Assembly (NCBI GenBank): GCA_034927285.1
Contig: JAYFQF010000004.1
Location: 62,001-126,000, forward strand
Length of the DNA: 64,000 nucleotides
Direction of reading: 5' to 3'
Origin: JAYFQF01 sp034927285
GTDB lineage: Bacteria > Bacillota > Peptococcia > DRI-13 > UBA5745
A program made the position numbers and the translations under genes. A model generated the notes under the pieces. It saw only the letters and a program-made list of their open reading frames with translations, was not told where the DNA came from and made no database searches. Numbering within the stretch: the stretch's first letter is position 1; each line of letters begins with the position of its first letter. Shown piece after piece: positions 25,124 to 32,518 of this stretch.

Positions 25124-25836
25124 AGCTGAGGATTTGCTATGAGAAAACCGAGGCGGGCCGCTTTTTGTCTCATCTGGACCTGGCCCGTACCATGGAGCGC
25201 AGCCTGCGCCGGGCCGGTATCCCCCTGGCCTTTTCCGAAGGCTTTAATCCCCACCCCAAAATGTCTTTCGCCTCGGCTCTGGCCGTGGGCATTACCGGGG
25301 AGCGGGAGTATCTGGACCTTGAGCTGCGCCGCAGGATAAACCCGGAACAGACGGGGCAGGCGATCGCCCAGGCTATGCCGCCGGCCCTTAAGCTGGTGGC
25401 CCTCCGGGAGATCCAGGGGCCGGGCAAAAGCCTGTCAGCTTTAATCAACCGGGCGGTGTATGCCCTGGCGGTACCCGCCGAGGCAGTGCCGCCGGAAAAA
25501 GTTCAGACCGGCATCGACGGGGTGCTGGCCGCCCGGGAGCTTTGGCGGCAGCCTAAGGTAAAGCCCGGAAAAAAACCGATTCCTGCCAAAGAGGTGCGCC
25601 ATCTGATCCAGGACCTGCGGATCGGGACGGCACAAAACAGCGGCGCCGTTCCGGAGCAGCTGCTGGTGGAGATGACCTTGACTTTAAATAACGAAGGGCA
25701 ATTACGGCCGCAGGAAATCTGGCAGATGATCGGCGAAAAGGGCGGCTTTTTCCCGGCAAAGCCCCTTTGGGTCTGCCGCAGGGCCCTTTTGATCGCCCGG
25801 GACGGTAAAGCCTTCAGCCCGATGGAAGGAGTTTAG
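25120..25836 (+). CDS. TIGR03936-family (DUF2344) radical-SAM-linked protein
   Basis: 238 residues, GTG start overlapping the stop of the radical SAM gene (GTGA), so translation is coupled. The N-terminal motif FLSHLDLARTMERSLRRAGIP and the following SEGFNPHPKMSFASALAVGI are hallmarks of DUF2344, which in some organisms is fused to the C-terminus of the preceding radical SAM protein; here the two are separate. Function unknown; obligate partnership with TIGR03960 is well supported by gene order in many genomes. RNase G follows after 8 bp. Confidence 0.9.
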   Translation: MKLRICYEKTEAGRFLSHLDLARTMERSLRRAGIPLAFSEGFNPHPKMSFASALAVGITGEREYLDLELRRRINPEQTGQAIAQAMPPALKLVALREIQGPGKSLSALINRAVYALAVPAEAVPPEKVQTGIDGVLAARELWRQPKVKPGKKPIPAKEVRHLIQDLRIGTAQNSGAVPEQLLVEMTLTLNNEGQLRPQEIWQMIGEKGGFFPAKPLWVCRRALLIARDGKAFSPMEGV

Positions 25837-25844
25837 CTAAGGCC

Positions 25845-27098
25845 ATGCGCAGAGAAATTCTGATGAAAGTGGAAGGCAGTGAAACCAAGGTGGTGGTCAC
25901 CGAGGACGGCCGCTTGGTGGAGCTGTATGTGGAACGGGAACGGGACCAAAGAGTGGTGGGGAATATCTATAAAGGGATAGTAAAAAATATCCTGCCCGGC
26001 ATGCAGGCGGCCTTTGTGGATATCGGCCTGGAAAAAAACGCTTTCCTGTATGTGGCCGACGCCCGTACCGCCCACGGCGACGAGGCGAAGGGGATCGAAG
26101 GCCTTTCCGTACCCATTCAGGGCCTCCTGAAGGAAGGCCAGGACATTATGGTGCAGATTTCCAAAGAACCCGTAGGCACCAAGGGCGCCCGCATTACCTC
26201 CCAGATCACGATTCCCGGCCGCTTCTTGGTGCTTATGCCCACTATGGACAATATCACCGTTTCCCGCCGCATTACCGAAGGGGAGGAAAAGCGGCGGCTT
26301 TTAGCTTTGGCCCAGGAGCTGAAGCCCGGGGGGATGGGCCTGATCGTCCGCACCGTGGGCGAGGGCGCTTCCCGGGAGGATCTGATCCAGGACCGGGACC
26401 ACCTGCTGCGAATTTGGGAAGGCATCGCCCAAAACTATGAAAAAGGCGGCGCCAGGGGTCTGGTTTACCAGGACCTGGCCCTTTCCCAGCGGATACTGCG
26501 GGATATTTTCAGCACCGACGTAAACCGGCTGATGGTCAATTCCCGCCAGCTGTATAATCAGGTGGTGGACTTCATCGAGACCATGGAGCCGCGCCTGAAA
26601 AAGAAGGTTTTCGTCTGCAACATGGAAGAATTATTTGAAAAGTACAATGTGGACTTTGAGATGCGCCAGGCCCTGGACCGCAAGGTCTGGATGAAGAACG
26701 GCAGCTACCTGATCTTCGACCATACCGAGGCTCTTACCGTTATCGATGTAAATACCGGAAAATATGTGGGCAGTACCAACCTGGACGATACGGTGCTGCG
26801 CACCAACGTCGAAGCCGCCCGGGAGATCGCCCGGCAGCTGCGCATCCGGAATATCGGCGGCATCATCATTATCGACTTTATCGATATGAATGAGGAAACC
26901 CATAAACGAAAGGTTTTGGAGGCCTTTGAGGCGGAGCTGAAAAAAGACAAGGTCCGGACCCATATCCTGGGGATCACGGCTCTGGGCCTGGTGGAAATCA
27001 CCAGAAAAAAAGTGCGCCAGTCTTTGGACAGCACCCTGGAAACCTGCTGTCCTGTCTGCGGCGGCAAAGGCCGGGTTCCTTACCTTTCGGAAGAATAA
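25845..27098 (+). CDS. rng: ribonuclease G / E-type endoribonuclease
   Basis: 417 residues, the RNase G rather than the much longer RNase E size. An S1 RNA-binding domain (residues about 35-115) is followed by the catalytic region; Mg2+-binding Asp residues lie in VIDVNTGK (about 300) and IIIIDFIDM (about 345), and the zinc-link cysteines in CCPVCGGKG near the end. It cleaves single-stranded AU-rich RNA and takes part in 16S rRNA 5' maturation and mRNA decay. The N-terminus MRREILMKVEG fits the family, favouring ATG 25845 although AAGGAG is about 15 bases away. It is co-transcribed with the two genes upstream. Confidence 0.96.
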   Translation: MRREILMKVEGSETKVVVTEDGRLVELYVERERDQRVVGNIYKGIVKNILPGMQAAFVDIGLEKNAFLYVADARTAHGDEAKGIEGLSVPIQGLLKEGQDIMVQISKEPVGTKGARITSQITIPGRFLVLMPTMDNITVSRRITEGEEKRRLLALAQELKPGGMGLIVRTVGEGASREDLIQDRDHLLRIWEGIAQNYEKGGARGLVYQDLALSQRILRDIFSTDVNRLMVNSRQLYNQVVDFIETMEPRLKKKVFVCNMEELFEKYNVDFEMRQALDRKVWMKNGSYLIFDHTEALTVIDVNTGKYVGSTNLDDTVLRTNVEAAREIARQLRIRNIGGIIIIDFIDMNEETHKRKVLEAFEAELKKDKVRTHILGITALGLVEITRKKVRQSLDSTLETCCPVCGGKGRVPYLSEE

Positions 27099-27101
27099 CG
27101 C

Positions 27102-27130
27102 TTGTTTACCCTCCGCGGGCATGATATCTT
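27102..27130 (+). promoter_or_regulatory. possible promoter of the aldehyde dehydrogenase gene
   Basis: TTGTTT (27102-27107), 17-bp spacer, TATCTT (27125-27130), in the 77-bp gap after rng. Confidence 0.45.
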
Positions 27131-27175
27131 ATGATCATGAATCCAATTCTTAGCAGGCATAAGGAGGGTAACTCA

Positions 27176-28618
27176 ATGAGAGAGTATCAGCTGTATATTG
27201 GCGGCCGATGGCATCCTGCCGGATCCGGCCGCGTGGCGGAGGATATCAACCCTGCCGACGGCAGAGCCTGGGCCTTGGTGCATATGGCCGGCGAAAAGGA
27301 ACTGGAAGCGGCCCTGGCCGGCGCTTATGCCGCCGGCGAGACCTGGGCCGCCGTCTTGCCGGAAAGGCGGGAGGCAATTTTGCTGAAAGCGGCGGAGGTG
27401 ATGCTTTCCCGGGCCGATGAGCTGACGGAAGTGCTGGTTACGGAAAGCGGCTCCGCTTATGCCAAGGCGAAAGGCGAGGTCCTGGGTTCCGCGGGCATTT
27501 TCAGGGTGGCGGCCGGAGAGTGCCGCCGCCATAATACGGAAATTCTGCCGCCGGCTCTGGAAGGCCAGGTTTCCATGACCCTTCGCCGGCCCCTGGGTCT
27601 GATCCTGGGCATCACTCCCTTTAACTATCCTTTGATCCTGGCGGTAAAAAAACTGGCTTACGCCCTGGCCGCCGGCAATACCTTTTTGCTGAAGCCCTCG
27701 CCCCATACGCCGGTGATCAGTCTGCTGACCGCCGAGATCCTGAAAGAGGCGGGGCTGCCCGATCATGTGCTGAACGTGACGCCGGTGGAGACGGCGGAAG
27801 CTTCCGGCCGCCTGGTGAACGATCCCCGGGTGGCCATGGTATCCTTTACCGGCAGCAGCCGGGTAGGCCGGCGAATCGCTATGGACTGCGCCGGAAACTT
27901 AAAGCGGTATAATATGGAACTGGGCGGGAAAAATCCCCTGATCCTCCTGGAGGATTATGACCTGCGGCAAGCGGCGGAGATCATCGGCTACGGGGCTTTC
28001 TGCCATCAGGGGCAGGTCTGCATGGCTACCTCCCGGGTCATTGCCGTAGGAGAAAGCTATCAGGCTATTCAGCCCTTGCTGGTCCGGCGGGCCCGGTCTT
28101 TGAAGGTGGGAGACCCCAAAGACCGGGAGGTAGTGATCGGGCCGCTGATCGACCAGGCCCACTGCGCTTTTATCGACGGCCAGATCCGGGACGCCGTAAG
28201 CAAGGGCGCCACCCTTCTGACCGGCGGCCGTCATCAGGGCCCTTATTATGAACCTACCGTACTGGCCGGCGTGACCCCGGATATGGAAATCTTTTATCAG
28301 GAAACTTTTGGGCCGGTCACCAGTTTGATCCGGGCGGAAAGTCCCGGGGAAGCCCTGGCTTTATGCAACGATAATTTTTACGGACTGTCGGCGGCCCTTT
28401 TGACCAATGACCTGGCCCTGGCCTGGGAGCTGGGCCAAAAAATCGAAGCCGGCATGGTGCATATTAACGATACCACCTTTCTTTCCGCCACCACGGCGCC
28501 TTCCGGCGGCGTAAAGCTGTCCGGCGCGGGGCGGGAGGGAGGCCGTTATTCCATGGACGAGTACACAGAAATCAAATGGCTGACCATGCAGACCTGCCCC
28601 CGGAAAATGCCTTTTTAA
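27176..28618 (+). CDS. NAD(P)-dependent aldehyde dehydrogenase family protein
   Basis: 480 residues. The catalytic Cys is in GQVCMATSRV (about residue 283), the general-base Glu in MELGGKNP (about 247), and the cofactor-binding fold has TPFNYPLILAVKKLAYALAAGN and SFTGSSRVGRRI. It oxidises an aldehyde to a carboxylate; the substrate is not visible (benzaldehyde/succinic-semialdehyde/glyceraldehyde-phosphate-type relatives are all possible). Start ATG 27176 has AAGGAGGG at 27161-27168. It interrupts the otherwise conserved order rng-rplU-rpmA-obg and has its own likely promoter, while rplU restarts from a separate promoter downstream, so it reads as an insertion into the block. Confidence 0.92.
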   Translation: MREYQLYIGGRWHPAGSGRVAEDINPADGRAWALVHMAGEKELEAALAGAYAAGETWAAVLPERREAILLKAAEVMLSRADELTEVLVTESGSAYAKAKGEVLGSAGIFRVAAGECRRHNTEILPPALEGQVSMTLRRPLGLILGITPFNYPLILAVKKLAYALAAGNTFLLKPSPHTPVISLLTAEILKEAGLPDHVLNVTPVETAEASGRLVNDPRVAMVSFTGSSRVGRRIAMDCAGNLKRYNMELGGKNPLILLEDYDLRQAAEIIGYGAFCHQGQVCMATSRVIAVGESYQAIQPLLVRRARSLKVGDPKDREVVIGPLIDQAHCAFIDGQIRDAVSKGATLLTGGRHQGPYYEPTVLAGVTPDMEIFYQETFGPVTSLIRAESPGEALALCNDNFYGLSAALLTNDLALAWELGQKIEAGMVHINDTTFLSATTAPSGGVKLSGAGREGGRYSMDEYTEIKWLTMQTCPRKMPF

Positions 28619-28647
28619 TCCAAACCGAAAAAACGGTAAAAATAAAA

Positions 28648-28676
28648 TTGACAATTGTAGGGATGAATGATATATT
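28648..28676 (+). promoter_or_regulatory. strong sigma-A promoter of rplU-prp-rpmA
   Basis: TTGACA (28648-28653), 17 bp, TATATT (28671-28676). Confidence 0.85.
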
Positions 28677-28680
28677 ATTT

Positions 28681-28782
28681 TAACGTAGGCGCTCTGTCAG
28701 CGTGCCTGCCAAACCGCTCGCGTGAAGGCCACTAAAAGCTTCGGCTGCCTTACGGCGGCGAGTCCAGGTCAGGAGGTGTAAC
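28681..28782 (+). ncRNA. ribosomal protein L21 leader
   Basis: A structured leader between promoter and rplU with the pattern GTAGGCGCTCTGTCAGCG, a central hairpin region (AAAAGCTTCGGCTGCCTT), GGCGAGTC and a terminal AGGAGGTG, as in the Firmicutes L21 leader RNA. It is thought to mediate autoregulation of the L21-L27 unit. Recognised by layout, not by a covariance search. Confidence 0.75.
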
Positions 28783-28786
28783 GAAA

Positions 28787-29098
28787 ATGTATGCGATTTT
28801 GGAAACCGGCGGAAAGCAGTTCAACGTAAAAGAGGGCGACGTCCTCAGCGTGGAAAAGCTGAATGCCGAAGTAGGCGAGGCTGTGGAAATTGACAAGGTT
28901 TTGGCCTTGGGCAAGGAAGACGGCATCACCCTGGGAAAACCCTACGTGGAAGGAGCCAAGGTTGTACTGAAGGTCTTAGAGCATGGAAAAGGCGCTAAGG
29001 TTCTGGTGTTCAAGTATAAACCCAAAAAGAAATTCCGCAAGCTCCGCGGTCATCGTCAGCCCTATACCAAAGTAGTGGTTGACAAGATTATTGCCTGA
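28787..29098 (+). CDS. rplU: 50S ribosomal protein bL21
   Basis: 103 residues, starting MYAILETGGKQFNVKEGD and containing the KYKPKKKFRKLRGHRQPYT signature near the C-terminus. It binds 23S rRNA in the large subunit. Its start follows AGGAGGTG of the L21 leader. The stop at 29096-29098 is one base from the start of prp. Confidence 0.99.
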   Translation: MYAILETGGKQFNVKEGDVLSVEKLNAEVGEAVEIDKVLALGKEDGITLGKPYVEGAKVVLKVLEHGKGAKVLVFKYKPKKKFRKLRGHRQPYTKVVVDKIIA

Positions 29099-29099
29099 T

Positions 29100-29471
29100 A
29101 TGATCCGGGTCAGCGTAAAAGGAACGCGGCAAAGCCTGCGGGGCTTTCTGATCCGGGGGCACGCCGGCTTTGCGGAAGCCGGCGGGGATATCGTCTGTTC
29201 TGCGGTTTCGGCCCTGGCCACTACGGCTTTGCTGGGGCTCAAACGCTATCTGCCGGGAAAATTCCGCTACGGCGTATCCCAGGAAGGGCTGATTTTCTGT
29301 AAGCTTCAGGAAGACCTGACAGAAAGAGAAGCCCGCGACGCACAAATCATTCTTACCGTCCTGCTTTTAGGCCTGGAAAGCATCGCCGCGGAGTACGGCC
29401 GGTATATCGACTTAGCCTTACAGGAGGTGAAGCACCATGATGAAGATGAATCTGCAGCTGTTCGCTCATAA
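29100..29471 (+). CDS. prp: ribosomal-processing cysteine protease Prp
   Basis: 123 residues. The catalytic pair is visible as His in RGHAGFAEAGGDI and Cys in IVCSAVSAL, the Prp (YsxB) signature. Prp removes a short N-terminal extension from ribosomal protein L27 in Firmicutes and relatives, and the rpmA gene that follows encodes exactly such an extension. The ATG at 29100 overlaps the end of rplU almost directly; the 3' end overlaps rpmA by 35 bases, so all three are translationally linked. Confidence 0.95.
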   Translation: MIRVSVKGTRQSLRGFLIRGHAGFAEAGGDIVCSAVSALATTALLGLKRYLPGKFRYGVSQEGLIFCKLQEDLTEREARDAQIILTVLLLGLESIAAEYGRYIDLALQEVKHHDEDESAAVRS

Positions 29472-29727
29472 AAAGGGCGTTGGCAGTTCGCGAAACGGCC
29501 GTGACAGCGCAGCCCAGCGCCTTGGTGTCAAGAGATTTGACGGCCAGCTGGTCAATGCAGGAAACATTCTCGTTCGCCAGAGAGGCACGAAAATCCATCC
29601 CGGCACTAACGTAGGCTTGGGCAAAGACGACACCCTCTTTGCATTGATCGATGGCTATGTAAAATTTGAGCGGCTGGACAAAACCCGCAAAAAAGTCAGC
29701 ATCTATGCCGAGAAGGTACAGGCTTAG
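29437..29727 (+). CDS. rpmA: 50S ribosomal protein bL27 with Prp-cleavable N-terminus
   Basis: 96 residues. The N-terminus MMKMNLQLFAHKKGVGSS carries the LQLFA/HKKG site; in other Firmicutes Prp cleaves after the Phe, exposing the L27 tail that reaches the peptidyl-transferase centre. The body has the usual GRDSAAQRLGVKRFDGQ and RQRGTKIHPG blocks. AGGAGGTG at 29422-29429 serves ATG 29437; ATG 29440 or 29446 are alternatives. Confidence 0.98.
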   Translation: MMKMNLQLFAHKKGVGSSRNGRDSAAQRLGVKRFDGQLVNAGNILVRQRGTKIHPGTNVGLGKDDTLFALIDGYVKFERLDKTRKKVSIYAEKVQA

Positions 29728-29752
29728 ATTTTGACCAGCCCATAGTCACAAT

Positions 29753-29779
29753 AAAGCCTCGGCTCAGCCGGGGCTTTTT
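29753..29779 (+). terminator. intrinsic terminator after rpmA
   Basis: AAGCCTCGGC (29754-29763), loop TCA, GCCGGGGCTT (29767-29776) with one mismatch, then T-run. obgE therefore probably has its own promoter or relies on readthrough. Confidence 0.85.
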
Positions 29780-29861
29780 CCGTGACGAGTTTCCCCGGAG
29801 GTCTTTTGGGGAACCATAGCGTTGATCTTATTCCCAAAAACGAATTCCGGCGGAGGAAAAT

Positions 29862-31136
29862 ATGTTTTACGATTATGCGAAGGTTTACGTCAAAGGCGGC
29901 AACGGAGGCAACGGTATGGTCTCCTTCCGCCGGGAAAAATATGTGCCGGCCGGCGGTCCCTCTGGCGGGGACGGCGGCCGGGGCGGCAGCGTGGTTTTTG
30001 TGGCGGACGAAGGGCTGCGCACCCTGGTGGATTTCCGCTACAAACGGCATTTCAAAGCGCCGGCGGGTCAGCCGGGGCGCAGTAAAAATATGCACGGCGC
30101 CAAAGGGGAGGACCTGATCGTCAAAGTGCCCGTGGGCACTGTAGTAAAAAATGAGGACGGCTCTTTGGTGGGAGATCTGATCTGCCACCATCAGCGGCTG
30201 GTGACGGCGGCCGGGGGCCGGGGCGGCAAAGGAAACGCCCGGTTCGTGTCTTCCATTAACCGTGCCCCGGAAGTAGCGGACAACGGCGAACCGGGTCAGG
30301 AGGCCTTTCTGATCCTGGAGCTGAAGCTTCTGGCGGACGTGGGCCTGGTGGGATTTCCCAATGTGGGCAAGTCCTCCATCATTTCCGTGGTTTCCGCGGC
30401 CAAGCCGAAAATCGCCGATTACCATTTTACCACCATTGACCCGAATCTGGGGGTAGTACGCCTGGAAGAGGAGGACAGCTTTGTCCTGGTGGACATTCCG
30501 GGACTGGTGGAAGGGGCCGCCGAAGGCGTGGGCCTTGGCCACCGCTTCCTGCGCCATGTGGAGCGCACCCGGCTTCTTCTGCACGTGCTGGATATCGCCG
30601 GCTCGGAAGGCCGGGATCCCCTGGAGGATTACCGGACCATCCAAAACGAAATGGAAATTTATAACCCGGCGCTGAAAGCCAAGCCCCAGATCATCGTGGC
30701 TAACAAGATGGATCTGCCGGGGGCCCGGGAGAACCTGGAACGGCTGAAAGAGGCCATGCCTGAGGGACCTGAGGTTTTTGCCGTTTCGGCGGCCACGGGC
30801 CAGGGCCTGCGGGAACTGATGCTGGCGGCGGGGCGGCTGCTGAAGGAGCTGCCGCTGTTCCGGGAAGAGCCAGAGGGAGAAGAGATCAAGGTCACCCGTT
30901 TTGAGGCCCAGGAAGGCCCGGCCCTGAAGATCCTCCGGGACAACGAGAATTACGTGGTGTCAGGCCATGAAGCGGAACGGCAGATCACCCGTACAAACTT
31001 TGCCAATGAAGCGGCGGTGAACCGTCTGCTTAAAATATTACGCAGCATGGGCGTGGATAAGGCCCTCCGGGAGGCCGGCGCTGAAACCGGCGCCACCGTG
31101 GTCATCGGCCCCATGGAATTTGAATTCTACGACTAA
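29862..31136 (+). CDS. obgE: GTPase Obg (CgtA)
   Basis: 424 residues. Glycine-rich Obg fold at residues 1-158, G domain with P-loop GFPNVGKSS (about 164), G3 DIPGL (about 210), G4 NKMD (about 281), and a C-terminal OCT domain (about 345-424; LLKILRSMGVDKAL). It acts in late 50S assembly and links ribosome state to stress and sporulation; in B. subtilis Obg is needed for sigma-B activation and for Spo0A phosphorylation. GGAGGAAAAT precedes the ATG. The regulator genes that follow start 23 bp downstream. Confidence 0.98.
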   Translation: MFYDYAKVYVKGGNGGNGMVSFRREKYVPAGGPSGGDGGRGGSVVFVADEGLRTLVDFRYKRHFKAPAGQPGRSKNMHGAKGEDLIVKVPVGTVVKNEDGSLVGDLICHHQRLVTAAGGRGGKGNARFVSSINRAPEVADNGEPGQEAFLILELKLLADVGLVGFPNVGKSSIISVVSAAKPKIADYHFTTIDPNLGVVRLEEEDSFVLVDIPGLVEGAAEGVGLGHRFLRHVERTRLLLHVLDIAGSEGRDPLEDYRTIQNEMEIYNPALKAKPQIIVANKMDLPGARENLERLKEAMPEGPEVFAVSAATGQGLRELMLAAGRLLKELPLFREEPEGEEIKVTRFEAQEGPALKILRDNENYVVSGHEAERQITRTNFANEAAVNRLLKILRSMGVDKALREAGAETGATVVIGPMEFEFYD

Positions 31137-31159
31137 AGTTTATGGAGGTGGCAACAACC

Positions 31160-31864
31160 ATGAGACGCTTAAAAGCCATGCTGGCGATTTGCGATCAGGA
31201 TGCACTCAGATTATTAAGAGCAAACCTGCGGGCCGGCGGCTATGAAGTCGTGACTGTGCATAGCGGGGAGGAAATTTTGGGCCTGGTGGAAGAGGCGATG
31301 GCCGACCTTTTGGTGGTTGGCGAAGCCTTGCCCGATATGGAAGGTCTCGTCCTTTGCCGCCAGCTGAGGGAAAATTCCAATATCCCCGTGATCATGATGG
31401 GGAAAGAGGACGGCAGCGCCGGGGTTGTGGCCGCTTTAAATGCGGGGGCCGACGACTTTTTGGCCCATCCCTATTCCACCGACGAGTTTTTTGCCCGGGT
31501 AAACGCGGTGATGCGCCGGGCCAGCCGGGAAATCATCCGGATGGACGACGGAAAGCGCCGCATTGGCAACCTGGTGATCGATATGGGCCAGCGTCAGGTG
31601 AATATCAAGGGACGGACCGCATCCCTTACGCCTACGGAATTCAAGCTTTTGATGTACCTGGCCGACCGCCCGGAGCAGGTGATCCCCCATGAGGAGCTTT
31701 TAGTGAACATCTGGGGCAAGGAATATGCCCAGTGCGTTCATTACCTGCGGGTGGGCATCGGGCGGCTGCGGCAGAAGATCGAAAGCGACCCGGCCAATCC
31801 GGTCTATCTGGTGACCTGCAGCGGCGTGGGATATATGCTGCAGGAAGGCGGCGCCGCCAGTTAG
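31160..31864 (+). CDS. OmpR/PhoB-type response regulator with degenerate receiver domain
   Basis: 234 residues. The N-terminal receiver fold (1-120) is clear, but the catalytic positions are altered: the phosphoacceptor segment, normally like DLxLLDLxLPDMxG, reads DLLVVGEALPDMEG (Asp to Gly); the conserved Thr/Ser position reads MMGK; the Lys before Pro reads HP. Phosphorylation at the usual site is therefore not expected. The C-terminal winged helix (about 130-234; LTPTEFKLLMYLADRPEQVI, RQKIESDPANPVYLVTCSGVGY) is intact and should bind DNA. ATG 31160 is chosen because GGAGGTGG lies 8 bases upstream, making the ATG at 31142 the site itself. No kinase neighbour; the next gene encodes an RsbT/W-type ATPase. 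Confidence 0.9.
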   Translation: MRRLKAMLAICDQDALRLLRANLRAGGYEVVTVHSGEEILGLVEEAMADLLVVGEALPDMEGLVLCRQLRENSNIPVIMMGKEDGSAGVVAALNAGADDFLAHPYSTDEFFARVNAVMRRASREIIRMDDGKRRIGNLVIDMGQRQVNIKGRTASLTPTEFKLLMYLADRPEQVIPHEELLVNIWGKEYAQCVHYLRVGIGRLRQKIESDPANPVYLVTCSGVGYMLQEGGAAS

Positions 31865-31881
31865 GAAAGGGGATCGCCCAC

Positions 31882-32358
31882 ATGGCCAGGAAAAACAGGC
31901 TGAAGGAAGAGGAAGGCTTCAAAACCATTGTTAAAATACCGGTTATCCGGGAAGATTTCGGCCATGCCGGCGAAGGCAGTTCTCAGTTGAAGCGGGAGCT
32001 GGTGAAGCTTGGCTATTCTCCCGCCACCATCCGCCGGGTGGCCGTGGCCTCCTATGAGGCGGAATTAAACATCGTCATTCATTCCCTGGGCGGCGAGCTG
32101 GAGGCCGGGGTGCGGCCTCAGGCGGTAAAGATCGTAGCCAGGGACCGGGGCCCCGGGATCAAGGATATTGAAAAGGCCATGGAACAGGGGTTTTCCACCG
32201 CGCCGGCCCACATTCAGCAGATGGGCTTCGGCGCCGGCATGGGTCTGCCCAACATTAAAAAAAGCTGCGACGAATTTACTATCGAAAGCAGCAAGGGAAA
32301 CCCCACCACCATTACGATGGTGATCCGGGAACCGGCGACCGGGGAAGCCGCCGGGTAA
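31882..32358 (+). CDS. RsbT/RsbW/SpoIIAB-type HATPase (anti-sigma or switch kinase family)
   Basis: 158 residues containing one GHKL ATPase domain: N box EAELNIVIHS, G1 DRGPGIKD, and the G2/lid GFGAGMGLPNIKKSCD. There is no dimerisation or sensor domain, so it is of the partner-switching kinase type that phosphorylates STAS proteins or binds sigma factors; the PNIKKSCD ending is closest to RsbT-like members. No STAS or sigma gene is adjacent. It lies 17 bp after the pseudo-receiver gene (AGGAAAGGGGA upstream of ATG 31882), and similar ATPases are often found beside hydrogenase-like genes such as the one that follows. Partner unknown. Confidence 0.85.
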   Translation: MARKNRLKEEEGFKTIVKIPVIREDFGHAGEGSSQLKRELVKLGYSPATIRRVAVASYEAELNIVIHSLGGELEAGVRPQAVKIVARDRGPGIKDIEKAMEQGFSTAPAHIQQMGFGAGMGLPNIKKSCDEFTIESSKGNPTTITMVIREPATGEAAG

Positions 32359-32435
32359 GATTAAAGGGCAGGGCCCTCATCAGCAGGCATAATCACCCAT
32401 AGTCAAAGAAAAAGGCAGGTCTTTTTGTTTATCTT

Positions 32436-32465
32436 AACGGCGGAATATAGCTTTCGCCGTTTTTT
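32436..32465 (+). terminator. intrinsic terminator between the ATPase and the hydrogenase-like gene
   Basis: AACGGCG (32436-32442) pairs with CGCCGTT (32455-32461), followed by TTTT. A TAGAAT hexamer at 32470-32475 could be a -10 for the next gene, without a good -35. Confidence 0.75.
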
Positions 32466-32518
32466 GTGATAGAATGTTAGGATAGAGGGAAATAAAGGGG
32501 CTGGCGAGGTGATTGGAA

